Shown here one piece after another: positions 7,147 through 14,991 of a DNA stretch of 34,299 bases. This DNA comes from an uncultured Bacteroidaceae bacterium (GTDB lineage: Bacteria > Bacteroidota > Bacteroidia > Bacteroidales > Bacteroidaceae). The notes under the pieces are model-generated. The model made no database searches, was not told the DNA's origin, and saw nothing but the letters and a program-made list of their open reading frames with translations. Positions within the stretch are counted from its first letter, which is position 1, and every line of letters starts with the position of its first letter. Made by a program: the position numbers and the translations under genes. Location: contig CAJOLZ010000030.1 of the NCBI GenBank assembly GCA_905235575.1, positions 1 to 34,299 on the forward strand, in the 5' to 3' direction.

Positions 7147-7989
7147 ATGAAAAAGTTATTTGCAATTGTTGCAATGGTTGCAGCTTGCTCGTTCTGGGCA
7201 ACAACATCTGCTGTAGCTCAGGAAGAGGCTGAGGACGTAGAAGTAACCACCGAAGAAGTAGATTCCGCTGCTGTTGATACAATGGCAGAGGAAGCAGAAG
7301 ATGTTTTCGATGCTTCTCAGATTACCGAAGAAGAGAATGAAGGTATCTTCAAGACTCTGAAGACCAAGTATATTGAAGGTGGCGCCGGCTTTATGTCGCT
7401 GGTAGCTATCGCTCTCGTGCTGGGTCTGGCATTCTGCATCGAGCGCATTGTTTACCTGAGCCTTGCTCAGATTAACACTCGCAAGTTCACTGGCGAACTG
7501 GCTGACTTGGTTGCCAAGGGCAAGGTCGCTGAGGCTATCGAAAAGGCAAAGGGTACACGTGGTCCCGTGGCACAGGTAAGCCGCAAGGCTCTCGAGTGTC
7601 TGGACAGCGCCGACCGCAACGACATCGGCACCATCGAGCGTACCATCAATATGGAAGCTGAGGTTCAGGGCTCCTATCTCGAGGAGAACTGCTCTTGGAT
7701 CACCCTCTTCATCGCCATGGCTCCTTCACTGGGATTCTTGGGAACTGTGATCGGTATGGTGATGGCATTCGATGACATCCAGCGTGCCGGCGATATCAGC
7801 CCGACCGTTGTGGCCGGCGGTATGAAGGTGGCCCTTATCACCACCATCTTCGGTATTATCGTTGCCCTTATCCTGCAGGTGTTCTACAACTACATCCTGT
7901 CGAAGGTAGAGGCCCTCACTGGTAATATGGAAGAGGCTGCTCAGGATCTTCTCGTTATGTGCGTGAAGTCCGACAAGTGCAAGAAGTAA
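7147..7989 (+). CDS. exbB: ExbB/TolQ/MotA-family proton channel
   Basis: ExbB forms the inner-membrane proton channel that, with ExbD, powers TonB. The 280-residue protein starts with a signal-like hydrophobic segment (to about SAVAQ) and an acidic region (residues 26-65). It then has a TM helix (FMSLVAIALVLGLAFCIERIV) and the conserved two-helix MotA/TolQ/ExbB domain, with WITLFIAMAPSLGFLGTVIGMV and MKVALITTIFGIIVALILQVFY. The long acidic N-terminal extension is typical of Bacteroidetes ExbB. The start is the ATG at 7147, after an A-rich leader with several TTAAACA repeats. It heads a four-gene operon. Confidence 0.93.
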   Translation: MKKLFAIVAMVAACSFWATTSAVAQEEAEDVEVTTEEVDSAAVDTMAEEAEDVFDASQITEEENEGIFKTLKTKYIEGGAGFMSLVAIALVLGLAFCIERIVYLSLAQINTRKFTGELADLVAKGKVAEAIEKAKGTRGPVAQVSRKALECLDSADRNDIGTIERTINMEAEVQGSYLEENCSWITLFIAMAPSLGFLGTVIGMVMAFDDIQRAGDISPTVVAGGMKVALITTIFGIIVALILQVFYNYILSKVEALTGNMEEAAQDLLVMCVKSDKCKK

Positions 7990-8015
7990 TTGACCGATTT
8001 TTAACAGAGAGAACT

Positions 8016-8501
8016 ATGAAAGTTGAGAAAATTTCAAAGAGGGTCCTGTCCATCTGCGTTGGAATTATCTTGGTTTGCTTCGCTCTTTTTCTGACGATCG
8101 GCTATGATAACCAAGTAGGCGATTACAACAAGCCTCGACTGACAGATGTGATTATGTGGCTGATGTATATCATGGCCATTGCAACAGCCCTGTTGGTTGT
8201 ATGGAGCGTTATCCGCGGTATTCAGAATTCCAAAGGTGCAGGCGGCTCTGCGACGGGCGGCGTGCCTGGTGGCAAGATTGCATTCTTCACCATCATTCTG
8301 CTGATTCTGTCGTTTGTCATTGGTACAGTCATGGGTTTGGGCGCTGAGCCCTACACCGCAGCTGACGGTACAGTGACTACAGCCGGATGGGTAACAGTTG
8401 TTGATGCATTCTGCGTTTCCATTGGTATTATGTTCCTCGCTGCTGCTGCAGCAGTATGCGTAAGCATGACAGGTGTGCTGACCAAAAGTGCCAGCAAGTA
8501 A
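8016..8501 (+). CDS. Four-TM membrane protein in exbB-exbD operon
   Basis: A 161-residue integral membrane protein with four predicted helices: LSICVGIILVCFALFLTIGY, TDVIMWLMYIMAIATALLVVW, IAFFTIILLILSFVIGTVMGL and VDAFCVSIGIMFLAAAAAVCV. A glycine-rich loop (GAGGSATGGVPGG) separates helices 2 and 3. I do not recognise a named family. Its position between exbB and the first exbD, with gaps of 26 and 22 nt, suggests an accessory subunit of the Ton motor, but nothing in its sequence proves it. The ATG at 8016 is preferred over an upstream start at 7959 that overlaps exbB, because the hydrophobic helix follows it normally. Confidence 0.85.
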   Translation: MKVEKISKRVLSICVGIILVCFALFLTIGYDNQVGDYNKPRLTDVIMWLMYIMAIATALLVVWSVIRGIQNSKGAGGSATGGVPGGKIAFFTIILLILSFVIGTVMGLGAEPYTAADGTVTTAGWVTVVDAFCVSIGIMFLAAAAAVCVSMTGVLTKSASK

Positions 8502-8523
8502 CGAACCGTAAAAGACAGCAGAT

Positions 8524-9138
8524 ATGGCTAAGAAGAAAAAGAAAGTACCAGGGTTGAACTCCAGTTCGACGGCTGATATCTCTTTCATTCTGCTGATATT
8601 CTTCTTGATTACCACTTCGATGGACACCGACATGGGTCTGGTTCGTAGGTTGCCCCAACCGCCAGATCAAGAGGAAGAGCAGATAATGGATATCAAAGCC
8701 CGAAATATCCTGTATGTCCGCCTGAATTCCCTTGGAGAAATTTGGGTCGAGGATGAGAATGAGGGTGGTTCTACAATGGAATTCGCTGCATTGAAGACAA
8801 AAGCATTGCGCAATCGTGTGAAGGCATTTGTCAAGAATGAACAGAATCTGAGCAGACTGCCCGAGAAGCATGTGAAGAATATTGACCTGCTGGGACAGTG
8901 TTTCGTAACAGACAAACATGTGGTTTCGGTACAGACCGACCGCGGTACGCCTTACGACACATATTTCCAGGTACAGAACGAACTTGTGGCTGCTTACAAC
9001 GAGTTGCGTAATGAACTCGCAAAGGAGAAATTCGGCCGTGAGTTCCAGTATCTGACAGTGGAGGAGCAGGATGCCGTACGCCAGTACTATCCTCAGAATA
9101 TCTCTGAGGCAGAACCCAAAAAATATGGAGGAAACTAA
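8524..9138 (+). CDS. exbD: ExbD/TolR-family biopolymer transporter (first copy)
   Basis: ExbD is the periplasm-facing partner of ExbB in the Ton motor. The 204-residue protein has a lysine-rich cytoplasmic start (MAKKKKKVPGLN). Its single TM helix (TADISFILLIFFLITTSM) carries the aspartate typical of the proton path (residue D19 in STADISF), and a periplasmic domain with LGEIWVEDE and VSVQTDRGTPYDTYFQVQNEL follows. It is longer than the second copy, with an extra central segment. It is separated from the next gene by only 2 nt, so the two ExbD proteins are translated together, a pairing common in Bacteroidetes. Confidence 0.93.
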   Translation: MAKKKKKVPGLNSSSTADISFILLIFFLITTSMDTDMGLVRRLPQPPDQEEEQIMDIKARNILYVRLNSLGEIWVEDENEGGSTMEFAALKTKALRNRVKAFVKNEQNLSRLPEKHVKNIDLLGQCFVTDKHVVSVQTDRGTPYDTYFQVQNELVAAYNELRNELAKEKFGREFQYLTVEEQDAVRQYYPQNISEAEPKKYGGN

Positions 9139-9140
9139 TT

Positions 9141-9593
9141 ATGTTTAAGAAGAAACAAAGCCGCGAAATGCCGGAGATGAACACCTCATCTCTCCCCGAC
9201 TTGATTTTCACTATCCTGTTCTTCTTCATGATGGTTACCACCATGCGTGAGGTGACACTCAAGGTTAAGTTCACCGTGCCTCAGGGTACTGAATTGGAGA
9301 AACTCGAGAAGAAATCAGTAGTTTCGTTCATCTACGTAGGTCCTCCCACCGACCAGCTTCGTGCACAGATGGGTAGCGGAACACGTATTCAGTTGAACGA
9401 CCGTTATGCTGAGCCGGCCGAAGTCATGGACTTCGTTGCTTCGGAGCGTCAGGGTATGTCTGACCAGCAGGCACAGATAATGTCTATCAAGGCAGACCAG
9501 CGTACACAGATGGGTATCATTACTGATATCAAGGAAGTGTTACGTAAGTCGTATGCACTGAAAATCGTATACTCAGCTACGCACCGGAATTAA
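9141..9593 (+). CDS. exbD: ExbD/TolR-family biopolymer transporter (second copy)
   Basis: A 150-residue ExbD with the usual plan: basic N-terminus (MFKKKQSREMPEMNTSS), one TM helix starting LPDLIFTILFFFMMVTTM with the conserved aspartate, and a periplasmic domain ending ADQRTQMGIITDIKEVLRKSYALKIVYSA. It lies 2 nt after the first exbD. Two different ExbDs probably assemble with ExbB in one motor or act in alternative complexes; the sequence cannot say which. The operon ends at the terminator at 9623-9656. Confidence 0.93.
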   Translation: MFKKKQSREMPEMNTSSLPDLIFTILFFFMMVTTMREVTLKVKFTVPQGTELEKLEKKSVVSFIYVGPPTDQLRAQMGSGTRIQLNDRYAEPAEVMDFVASERQGMSDQQAQIMSIKADQRTQMGIITDIKEVLRKSYALKIVYSATHRN

Positions 9594-9622
9594 GAGAAAA
9601 TCATTCTCAAGTGAATTTTATC

Positions 9623-9656
9623 AAAAGGTGGCTCAATTCGTTGGGCCACCTTTTTT
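9623..9656 (+). terminator. Intrinsic terminator after exbD
   Basis: AAAGGTGGC(T)CAA and TTG(G)GCCACCTTT form a long stem with a TTCG loop, followed by a T-run at 9651-9656. It begins 30 nt after the second exbD stop. Confidence 0.9.
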
Positions 9657-9794
9657 GTTTGTCCCTTTCAGATGTATCCAAGCCTCGATTTGAGATAAAG
9701 TGAAGACGAAAACAAGTGGATTGTCACTTTTGTCGAACTAATGAGTTGTTCGGGTCTAACTAATGTGTTGTTTCTGCAAAAATGCCTTGAAACC

Positions 9795-9826
9795 TTTGCC
9801 CGACAAACATTTTTTGTGTACTTTTG
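9795..9826 (+). promoter_or_regulatory. Bacteroidetes promoter for the lrp-folA-thyA operon
   Basis: TTTG at 9795-9798 and TACTTTTG at 9819-9826 are 20 nt apart, a good match to the -33/-7 promoter of the primary sigma factor in Bacteroidetes. The start codon at 9848 gives a leader of about 15 nt. Confidence 0.7.
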
Positions 9827-9847
9827 TAGGCATAAACCACTCGCTTT

Positions 9848-10327
9848 ATGACAAACTTGAATCTTGATTCACTTGATCAGCAGATATTGTCCATGATAGC
9901 TGCCGATGCTCGTGTGCCGTTTCTCGAAGTGGCACGTTTGTGCAATGTTTCGGGTGCCGCCATTCACCAGCGTATTCAGAAACTGACACGTCAGGGGGTT
10001 ATCAAGGGTTCGCAGTATGTGCTCGACCCTGTAGCCTTGGGTTATGACACCTGTGCTTTCATAGGCATTTTCCTGAAAGATCCCTCCGATTTCGACCGTG
10101 TCGTAGCCGAGTTGCGCAAGATTCCCGAGGTGGTGGCGTGTCACTATACGACCGGCGACTACGATATGTTCATCAAGATTTATGCGCGCAACAACCACCA
10201 CATGCTCAGCATCATACACGACCAGTTGCAGCCGCTGGGCCTGCAGCGCACCGAGACCATTATATCCTTCAACGAGGCCATCAGCCGTCAGCTGCCTGTG
10301 CCTAACTGTTTGCCCGACGAACAATGA
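9848..10327 (+). CDS. Lrp/AsnC-family transcriptional regulator
   Basis: A 159-residue feast/famine regulator. The N-terminal winged HTH (LDQQILSMIAADARVPFLEVARLCNVSGAAIHQRIQKL, broken here by family pattern) is followed by the C-terminal RAM domain (ACHYTTGDYDMFIKIYARN), which binds amino acids and mediates oligomers. Such proteins usually control amino-acid metabolism and their own promoter. The stop codon overlaps the folA ATG (ATGA at 10324-10327), so it is coupled to folA and thyA. Whether it regulates them or simply shares the transcript is unknown. Confidence 0.92.
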   Translation: MTNLNLDSLDQQILSMIAADARVPFLEVARLCNVSGAAIHQRIQKLTRQGVIKGSQYVLDPVALGYDTCAFIGIFLKDPSDFDRVVAELRKIPEVVACHYTTGDYDMFIKIYARNNHHMLSIIHDQLQPLGLQRTETIISFNEAISRQLPVPNCLPDEQ

Positions 10328-10812
10328 TCAGTATCATCGCTGCCGTGGCGGCCAACGGTGCCATAGGCCTCCACAACCGTCTGCTCTATTGGTTGCCCGA
10401 CGACCTGAAGCGTTTCAAACAGCTCACCACGGGCCACACCATCGTCATGGGGCGTCGCACGTTTGAGTCGCTGCCCAAGGGCGCGCTTCCCAACCGTCGC
10501 AATGTGGTTCTCACAAGCCAGAATCTCACTCTCGAGGATGCCGACGTCTTCCCCTCGCTCGAGCTGGCTTTGCAGTCGTGCGCCGGCCAGGACGTTTACA
10601 TCATCGGCGGTGCCAGTGTCTATGCACAGGCCCTTCCGCTGGCCGACCGTCTTTGTCTGACCGAGGTTGATGACGTTCCTGCCGATGCCGATGCCTTTTT
10701 CCCACCGTTTTCGCGCGATGAGTGGTTGGCAACAAATGTCGAGGACCATCTTCCCGACGAGCGTCACGCCTATGCCTTTCGTTTCGTAGACTATATCCGT
10801 CAAGCCAAATAA
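10324..10812 (+). CDS. folA: Dihydrofolate reductase
   Basis: Reduces dihydrofolate to tetrahydrofolate with NADPH; this recycles the dihydrofolate made by thymidylate synthase, encoded next door. The 162-residue sequence has [14 protein letters not shown], the catalytic aspartate in LPDDLKRFK (D27), the NADPH site [25 protein letters not shown], and [16 protein letters not shown]. Length fits bacterial FolA. The ATG at 10324 overlaps the regulator's stop. The thyA start is 8 nt downstream. Confidence 0.96.
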   Translation: MISIIAAVAANGAIGLHNRLLYWLPDDLKRFKQLTTGHTIVMGRRTFESLPKGALPNRRNVVLTSQNLTLEDADVFPSLELALQSCAGQDVYIIGGASVYAQALPLADRLCLTEVDDVPADADAFFPPFSRDEWLATNVEDHLPDERHAYAFRFVDYIRQAK

Positions 10813-10820
10813 CCTTTCCC

Positions 10821-11618
10821 ATGAAACAATATCAGGACCTCCTGCAACGCATTCTCTCCGAAGGTGTAGAGAAAACCGACCGTACTGGCACGGGCACCCT
10901 CAGCGTTTTCGGCCATCAGATGCGCTTCGACCTCCAGCAAGGCTTTCCCCTTCTGACCACCAAGAAACTCCATCTGAAGTCCATCATCTACGAACTCCTC
11001 TGGTTCCTGCAGGGCGACACCAACGTGCGCTACCTTCAGGAGCACGGCGTGCGCATCTGGAACGAGTGGGCCGACCCAGTCACCGGTGACCTCGGACCCG
11101 TCTATGGCCGTCAATGGCGCTCATGGCCCGACTATCGCGGAGGTTCGGTCGACCAGATACAGCAGGCCATCGACCTCATAAAGAACCATCCCGATTCGCG
11201 TCGCATCCTCGTCACCGCCTGGAATCCCGGCGAACTCGAACAGATGGCGCTCTACCCCTGTCACTGCCTCTTCCAGTTCTACGTCGCCGACGGTCGCCTC
11301 TCGCTGCAGCTCTATCAGCGCAGCGCCGACACGTTTCTGGGCGTCCCCTTCAACATTGCGTCCTACGCCCTCCTGTGTATGATGATGGCCCAGGTCTGCG
11401 GCCTCCAGCCCGGCGAGTTCGTCCACACCACGGGCGATACGCACCTCTACCTGAACCACCTCGACCAGGCGCGCCTTCAGCTCACACGCGAGCCACGTCC
11501 CCTTCCGCGCATGGTCATAAATCCCGACGTCAAGGACCTCTTCTCGTTCCAGTACGAGGATTTCCAGCTCGAGGACTACAACCCATGGCCCCATATAAAG
11601 GCCGAGGTCGCCGTATAG
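10821..11618 (+). CDS. thyA: Thymidylate synthase
   Basis: Converts dUMP to dTMP using methylene-tetrahydrofolate. The 265-residue protein contains the substrate arginine in [20 protein letters not shown], the catalytic cysteine in [13 protein letters not shown] (C147), [14 protein letters not shown], and [10 protein letters not shown]. These positions and the length match ThyA. The start is the ATG at 10821; a longer upstream reading overlaps folA and is rejected. It is followed 4 nt later by the rRNA methyltransferase gene. Confidence 0.97.
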   Translation: MKQYQDLLQRILSEGVEKTDRTGTGTLSVFGHQMRFDLQQGFPLLTTKKLHLKSIIYELLWFLQGDTNVRYLQEHGVRIWNEWADPVTGDLGPVYGRQWRSWPDYRGGSVDQIQQAIDLIKNHPDSRRILVTAWNPGELEQMALYPCHCLFQFYVADGRLSLQLYQRSADTFLGVPFNIASYALLCMMMAQVCGLQPGEFVHTTGDTHLYLNHLDQARLQLTREPRPLPRMVINPDVKDLFSFQYEDFQLEDYNPWPHIKAEVAV

Positions 11619-11622
11619 ACCG

Positions 11623-12999
11623 ATGACGCTCCCAGCCGATTTCGAGCGACTGATGTGCGAGCAGTGGGGCCAGACGCGCGCCCGCCAGCTCTTCCATGCG
11701 CTCACCTCCACCGAGGCTGCCACTGCGGTGCGCCTCAACCCTCTGAGGTCCCTTCAAGACACCACCATCCCCCTGGCCGACGGCTCTGTGCCGTGGTGCC
11801 CAGGGGCTTTTTATTTGCGCGAGCGGCCCCCCTTCACCTTCGACCCCCTTCTGCATGCCGGTGCCTACTACGTTCAGGATGCCTCCTCCATGTTTCTGGC
11901 CGCGGTCCTCAGCCGCCATCTCACTTCCGTCACCTGCGCGCTCGACCTCTGCGCCGCCCCCGGCGGAAAGAGCACCCTCCTGCGCTCCCTGCTGCCCTCC
12001 ACGGCCCTCCTTGTCAGCAACGAGCCCATGCGCCAGCGCGCTCAGATTCTCTCCGAGAACCTCACCAAGTGGGGCCATCCTTCCGTCATGGTCACCCAGA
12101 ATATGCCAGCCGACTTCGCCCCGCTGCCCGAGATGTTCGACCTCGTGGTGGCCGACGTCCCCTGCTCCGGCGAAGGCATGTTCCGCAAAGACCCCGATGC
12201 CATCGGCGAGTGGAGCCTGCAGAATGTCGAACTCTGCCAGCGTCGTCAGCGTCAGATAATTCTTGACATCTGGCCCTCGCTCCGCCCCGGAGGATTGCTC
12301 GTCTACAGCACCTGCACCTTCAATTCGTTCGAGAACGAGCAGAACCTCGAGTGGATGGTGACCGAACTGGATGCCGAAGTGGTTGAAACAGAAATCGATG
12401 AGGGGTGGGGGATAGAGGGACGTTATCACCTGCTTCCCGGTCATGTCCGCGGCGAGGGTCAGTATATGGCAGCGGTGCGCAAGAAAAGCACCACGTTGCG
12501 TAGCCCGTCGCACCACGTTGCGAAGCCTGTCGCACCACGCTGCGATGCCCGTCGCACCACGGTGCGTTTCCCCCAGTGGCTCAGTGGTGAGTTCGAATTC
12601 TTTACAGAGGACGACGCCTGCATCGCCTTCCCTGCCGCCCATTCCCAGCTGCGCCGCACGTTGTCGCGCTCGCTCAATGTCGTGTCACAGGGGGTGCGCG
12701 TTGCCGAAATGCGCGGCCGCGACTGGCAGCCTGCCCATGCCCTCGCCATGTCGGCCTCGCTCGTGCGCAGCGCCTTTCCGCAGGTAGAACTCACACCCGA
12801 CCAGGCCCTCCAGTACCTGCGTCGCGAGGCCATCTCCATTACAGCCCCACGCGGCATCGTGCTCGTCACCTACGGCTCCCTGCCCCTGGGCTTCGTCAAG
12901 AATCTGGGCCCACGCGCCAACAATCTCTATCCGCAGGAATGGCGCATCCGTTCGGGCCATTCGCAACGCTTCTCGCTCTTCGCTTCCCTGCCGCAGTAG
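11623..12999 (+). CDS. NOL1/NOP2/sun-type rRNA cytosine-C5 methyltransferase, RsmF-like
   Basis: An SAM-dependent m5C methyltransferase of the RsmF/RsmB superfamily, 458 residues. The SAM loop is DLCAAPGGKST (108-118), and the two cysteines that carry out catalysis and release are C181 in DVPCSGEGMF and C231 in YSTCTFNSFENE. The N-terminus has the RNA-binding AVRLNPLR region, and the C-terminal part has an RsmF-like tail (NNLYPQEWRIRSG). Residues 289-316 (from STTLRSPSHHV to RRTTVRF) are encoded entirely by four units of the genome repeat. They sit between the catalytic domain and the C-terminal domain. The frame is intact, so the protein is probably functional with a foreign linker. It is the last gene of the lrp-folA-thyA operon. 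Confidence 0.93.
   Translation: MTLPADFERLMCEQWGQTRARQLFHALTSTEAATAVRLNPLRSLQDTTIPLADGSVPWCPGAFYLRERPPFTFDPLLHAGAYYVQDASSMFLAAVLSRHLTSVTCALDLCAAPGGKSTLLRSLLPSTALLVSNEPMRQRAQILSENLTKWGHPSVMVTQNMPADFAPLPEMFDLVVADVPCSGEGMFRKDPDAIGEWSLQNVELCQRRQRQIILDIWPSLRPGGLLVYSTCTFNSFENEQNLEWMVTELDAEVVETEIDEGWGIEGRYHLLPGHVRGEGQYMAAVRKKSTTLRSPSHHVAKPVAPRCDARRTTVRFPQWLSGEFEFFTEDDACIAFPAAHSQLRRTLSRSLNVVSQGVRVAEMRGRDWQPAHALAMSASLVRSAFPQVELTPDQALQYLRREAISITAPRGIVLVTYGSLPLGFVKNLGPRANNLYPQEWRIRSGHSQRFSLFASLPQ
12487..12570 (+). repeat. 22-nt tandem palindromic array 3, inside rsmF-like CDS
   Basis: Four cores start at 12487, 12509, 12531 and 12553, each 22 nt apart. They read AGCACCACGTTGCG, CGCACCACGTTGCG, CGCACCACGCTGCG and CGCACCACGGTGCG. 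The last is followed by TTTCCCCC in place of the usual T5 run. The 84 nt equal exactly 28 codons and begin at a codon boundary, so the gene's frame is kept. It is the longest clear array in the window. Confidence 0.95.
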
Positions 13000-13018
13000 C
13001 GCGAAACGCCTCCGTAAT

Positions 13019-13049
13019 TTTGCATTTTGCCGAAAACATTGTACTTTTG
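13019..13049 (+). promoter_or_regulatory. Promoter for topB
   Basis: TTTG at 13019-13022 is 19 nt before TACTTTTG at 13042-13049, an excellent fit to the Bacteroidetes -33/-7 pattern. It lies in the 81-nt gap before topB. An overlapping TAATTTTG at 13015-13022 could be an alternative -7 box. Confidence 0.75.
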
Positions 13050-13080
13050 CAGCTGAAAACCCACGAAGCGAGCAAAAAGC

Positions 13081-14952
13081 ATGATAGTGTGCATAGCAGA
13101 GAAACCCTCGGTGGCGCGCGACATAGCCCACGTGCTGGGTGCCAACCGTTCCATGGATGGCTACATGGAGGGCAACGGGTATCGCGTGACATGGACCTTC
13201 GGACACCTCTGTGAACTGAAGGAACCTCAGGACTATACGTCCATGTGGCGCTCCTGGAGCCTCAGCCAGCTGCCCATGATCCCGCCTCGCTTCGGCATCA
13301 AACTGAAGGCCGACAAGGGCATCGAAAAACAATTCGCCATCATCGAACGACTCATGTCCGAGGCTGACGAAATCATAAACTGCGGCGATGCCGGTCAGGA
13401 GGGCGAGCTCATCCAGCGGTGGGTCATGCAAAAAGCACAGGCCCGCTGTCCCGTGAAACGCCTCTGGATAAGCAGCCTCACCGAGGATTCCATACGCGAG
13501 GGATTCCGCAACCTGCGGGACCAGAACGAATACCAGAGCCTCTACGAAGCCGGACTCATGCGCGCCATCGGCGACTGGCTCCTCGGCATGAACGCCACCC
13601 GTCTCTACACACAGAAATATGCTCCCGGGCGCCATCAGGTGCTCAGCGTCGGACGCGTGCAGACACCCACGCTCGCCCTCATCGTCCGCCGCCAGTACGA
13701 GATTGAGCACTTCGAGCCCGTCCCCTATTGGGTGCTCACGACGCGCTACCGCAACGTCACGTTCTCCGCTGTCATGGAAGAGGGCGACCGTGGCTTCCGC
13801 ACTCGCGAGGAGGGCGAGCGAGCCCTGGAAAGCATACGTCAGCAGCTGTTCACCGTCACCGACGTGCAGAAAAAACCGGGCACCGAAGCACCGCCACGAC
13901 TCTTCGACCTGACGAGCCTGCAGGTGGAGTGCAACAAACGCTACGCACTCAGCGCGGACACCACACTTCAGGTCATCCAGAGCCTCTACGAAAAGAAACT
14001 CACCACCTATCCGCGCGTCGACACCACCTTCCTCTCGGACGACATCTACCCCAAGTGCCCTCAGATAATGAACGGCCTGCGCGCCTACTTCCCACTGATG
14101 GAGCGCATCAAGGGCAAGCCCCTCAAAAAGAGCAAGAAAGTCTTCGACAACTCCAAGGTCACCGACCACCACGCCATCATTCCCACCGGAGTGGTTGCGC
14201 AGGGCATGACAGAACTCGAGGCCAAGGTTTACGACCTCGTGGCGCGTCGCTTCATAGGTGTCTTCCTGCCCGACTGCACCTTCGTCACCACCACCATACT
14301 GGGCCAGGTTGCCGACATCGCGTTCAAGGCCACCAGCCGACAGATTACCGACCCCGGATGGCGCATCACAACCCCCACGACGCCCACTGACAACAGCGAA
14401 AAAGACGAGGATGCAGCTCCGCTCCAGGAGACCATCGCCGAGAACTTCACCAAGGGTGAGAGTGGACCGCACACGCCCGATCTGGCTGAAAAACAGACCA
14501 CTCCGCCCAAACCATACACCGAGGCCACGCTACTGCGCGCCATGGAAACTGCCGGACGCACCGTGGACGACGACGAGCTGCGCGACGCACTCAAGGAGAA
14601 CGGAATAGGTCGTCCCAGCACACGAGCTGCCATCATCGAGACACTCTTCCGACGCCACTACATACTGAAGAAAGGCAAGTCCCTCTGGGCCACTCCCACC
14701 GGCGTGGAGCTCATCGGCCTCATTCACGAGGAACTCCTCAAAAGTGCCGAGCTCACCGGTCGATGGGAAAAGAAACTCCGGCAGATAGAACGTCATGAAT
14801 ATGAGGCACGTACCTTCCTCGACGAACTCAAGCAAATGGTCTCCGACATCGTCCTCGCCGTCCTCCGCGACCCTCAGCCGCGCCAGATAACGGTGCTGGC
14901 CGAAGAAAAACCTGACGCGAAAACAAAGTCCACACGCCGACGTAAACAATAA
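13081..14952 (+). CDS. topB: DNA topoisomerase III (type IA)
   Basis: A type IA topoisomerase that passes single strands to decatenate or relax DNA, 623 residues. The toprim domain starts at residue 1 with CIAEKPSVA (E7) and has GDAGQEGELIQRW (103-114), where a Q replaces the usual R of DREGE. The catalytic tyrosine is Y310 in LTTYPRVDTTFLSDD, and HHAIIPTG and ENGIGRPSTRAAIIETL follow. The protein ends with a basic tail (TKSTRRRKQ) and no zinc finger, shorter than many TopB proteins. Such genes occur both as housekeeping and on conjugative elements; here the surroundings look chromosomal. Confidence 0.93.
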   Translation: MIVCIAEKPSVARDIAHVLGANRSMDGYMEGNGYRVTWTFGHLCELKEPQDYTSMWRSWSLSQLPMIPPRFGIKLKADKGIEKQFAIIERLMSEADEIINCGDAGQEGELIQRWVMQKAQARCPVKRLWISSLTEDSIREGFRNLRDQNEYQSLYEAGLMRAIGDWLLGMNATRLYTQKYAPGRHQVLSVGRVQTPTLALIVRRQYEIEHFEPVPYWVLTTRYRNVTFSAVMEEGDRGFRTREEGERALESIRQQLFTVTDVQKKPGTEAPPRLFDLTSLQVECNKRYALSADTTLQVIQSLYEKKLTTYPRVDTTFLSDDIYPKCPQIMNGLRAYFPLMERIKGKPLKKSKKVFDNSKVTDHHAIIPTGVVAQGMTELEAKVYDLVARRFIGVFLPDCTFVTTTILGQVADIAFKATSRQITDPGWRITTPTTPTDNSEKDEDAAPLQETIAENFTKGESGPHTPDLAEKQTTPPKPYTEATLLRAMETAGRTVDDDELRDALKENGIGRPSTRAAIIETLFRRHYILKKGKSLWATPTGVELIGLIHEELLKSAELTGRWEKKLRQIERHEYEARTFLDELKQMVSDIVLAVLRDPQPRQITVLAEEKPDAKTKSTRRRKQ

Positions 14953-14991
14953 AATGCCGCATTTATCGTTATTATAAGGTAGCATGTAACG

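Noticed and set aside
6706..7282. Minus-strand open frames across tRNA-Ser reading GETGIRTPE and similar
   Set aside because: These are antisense translations of the tRNA and its repeats; GETGIRTP is a well-known artefact.
12487..12570. CRISPR array
   Set aside because: The spacers are only 8 nt and mostly alike, the core is 14 nt, and no cas genes are near; this is a short tandem repeat.
12685..14472. 595-codon minus-strand frame opposite rsmF/topB
   Set aside because: topB has full motifs on the plus strand. The reverse frame reads low-complexity, His/Gly/Ala-rich text without motifs.
13081..14952. topB as evidence of a conjugative element
   Set aside because: No tra, mobilisation or integrase genes are nearby, and it is flanked by housekeeping genes.
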